5,728 nt of DNA from an uncultured beta proteobacterium (GTDB lineage Bacteria; Pseudomonadota; Gammaproteobacteria; Burkholderiales; Burkholderiaceae): positions 1 to 5,728 of the forward strand of contig CAIMXN010000189.1 of NCBI GenBank assembly GCA_903845455.1, written 5' to 3'. The stretch's first letter is position 1, and the number at the start of each line of letters is the position of its first letter. The position numbers were made by a program, and so were the translations under genes. Of this stretch, positions 5,187 through 5,728 are shown piece after piece. Below the pieces are notes generated by a model. It was not told the DNA's origin and searched no databases. It saw only the letters and a list, made by a program, of their open reading frames with translations.

Positions 5187-5457
5187 TTATTTGCATCCAA
5201 GAACTCTCCCTAGAAATAGTGAAGACTCTTTGGTCTCAGGCTTAAGTCTTGGTGGCCTACCAATGAAATCAAAGACTTAGGAAAAACTTTCTAAGTTGTT
5301 GTTCTATTTGTGCTGCCAAGTGTGTACACAATCTCCACACATCTTCTATTGCAACCCCAATAAACATATAGATCTGCCAGTGGAGCAATGAACTACCTTT
5401 AGATTGCGGTGTGCAAGTGAGAAAGGGTTTATTGCGGCCAATAGGAGTCTTTGGGGT
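5187..5457 (-). pseudogene. Probable remnant of a leftward gene upstream of DUF2237
   Basis: Two abutting minus-strand frames look coding. From 5457 to 5269, 62 codons include SLLHWQIYMFIGVAIEDVWR and LCTHLAAQIEQQLRKFFLSL. Continuing one frame over, 5270-5187 reads DFIGRPPRLKPETKESSLFL and then GRVLGCK to a TAA. Joined by one frameshift at about 5270, they would make a helical segment with a basic Pro-rich tail, ending 48 nt before the DUF2237 start. No family is recognised. Low confidence, since frames of this length can arise by chance. Confidence 0.3.
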
Positions 5458-5530
5458 CTAGAGTATTTAAACCTCTAAGATCTGATCTAAACAACACCAA
5501 TCTTCTCCAATGTATTTGCCTCTGAATCGA

Positions 5531-5562
5531 CATCAGAAATGGTGGTGGTGTTATCTTTTGAG
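5531..5562 (+). repeat. 32-bp imperfect direct repeat, right copy (possible att site)
   Basis: This copy matches 324-355 at 29 of 32 bases; differences are at 5546, 5550 and 5553. It lacks the upstream arm AAACCC, so it no longer forms the terminator hairpin seen beside the tRNA. The copies are 5,207 bp apart in the same orientation. If this is the far junction of an island, sequence right of 5562 should be the ancestral neighbour of the tRNA gene. Confidence 0.5.
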
Positions 5563-5676
5563 TATTACTTTAAGAAAAGCTTATGGAACCAAAAAAACGT
5601 CAAACTTCTTAAGCTATATGCTGACAAAATTCATCAACATGATCCAGAATCGGAATATTTTGTAGATGAAGTATAA
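5539..5676 (+). CDS. Small open frame (45 residues) beginning inside the right repeat
   Basis: ATG 5539 opens MVVVLSFEYYFKKSLWNQ, continues with VKLLKLYADKIHQHDPESEY and ends FVDEV. The lysine-rich helix and acidic tail look protein-like. The first ten codons are repeat sequence, and the frame is open further left to a TAA near 5488, so the repeat may have supplied a new start to a truncated gene. No ribosome binding site or family is recognised. The remaining bases to 5728 show nothing I can support. Confidence 0.3.
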   Translation: MVVVLSFEYYFKKSLWNQKNVKLLKLYADKIHQHDPESEYFVDEV

Positions 5677-5728
5677 GTAAACTTGTGTATAGTCATTTAC
5701 GATATTTGCAGGGGTTGAAACTACTTTA

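Noticed and set aside
4948..5280. Plus-strand open frame of 110 codons
   Set aside because: It is antisense to the well-supported DUF2237 gene and its upstream region.
1..5728. CRISPR array
   Set aside because: No regularly spaced identical repeats were seen; the only notable long direct repeat has two copies 5.2 kb apart.

Overview
The window looks like an accessory region beside a tRNA gene in a betaproteobacterium. The strongest clue is the tRNA-Ile(CAU) gene at the left edge. Its anticodon loop is interrupted by a 216-nt group I intron whose conserved core closely resembles the well-known Azoarcus tRNA-Ile intron. The AT-rich base composition, the DUF2237 and class IV-like histone-deacetylase pair on the right, and the amount of gene decay would fit a low-GC Burkholderiaceae lineage such as Polynucleobacter. 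That genus-level call is inference; no database search was possible.

Layout from left to right: (1) tRNA-Ile(CAU) with its intron (17-309), then a strong intrinsic terminator (317-353). (2) A rightward two-gene cassette (397-1552): a HEPN-like protein with an R-x4-H motif, followed 4 nt later by a protein with a papain/NlpC-like layout (candidate Cys and His). (3) A 166-bp gap with two inverted repeats. (4) The N-terminal part of a tyrosine-recombinase integrase (1719-2237), which stops before the catalytic domain. At that point it is fused to the out-of-frame 3' end of another gene, a DUF3857/transglutaminase-like C-terminus (2239-2493). (5) A tightly overlapping rightward trio (2486-3860): a gamma-glutamylcyclotransferase-fold (AIG2-like) protein, a second HEPN protein with a clear RNNLFH motif, and an unrecognised 135-residue protein.

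The right part reads leftward. An intact DUF2237 gene (4764-5138) overlaps, by 4 nt, a badly decayed histone-deacetylase-family gene (4340-4767). Next come a short open frame (4106-4339) and a structured non-coding stretch ending in an intrinsic terminator on the minus strand (3858-3885). That hairpin separates the two convergent blocks. Upstream of DUF2237 are probable remnants of another leftward gene.

A 32-bp direct repeat (29/32 identical) lies at 324-355, in the tRNA terminator, and again at 5531-5562. With the tRNA and the broken integrase, this suggests a small, decaying integrative island of about 5.2 kb. The two cassettes, each holding a HEPN-type candidate RNase next to small unusual partners, are the best candidates here for an undescribed toxin-antitoxin or anti-phage system. 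This rests on motifs and gene spacing only.
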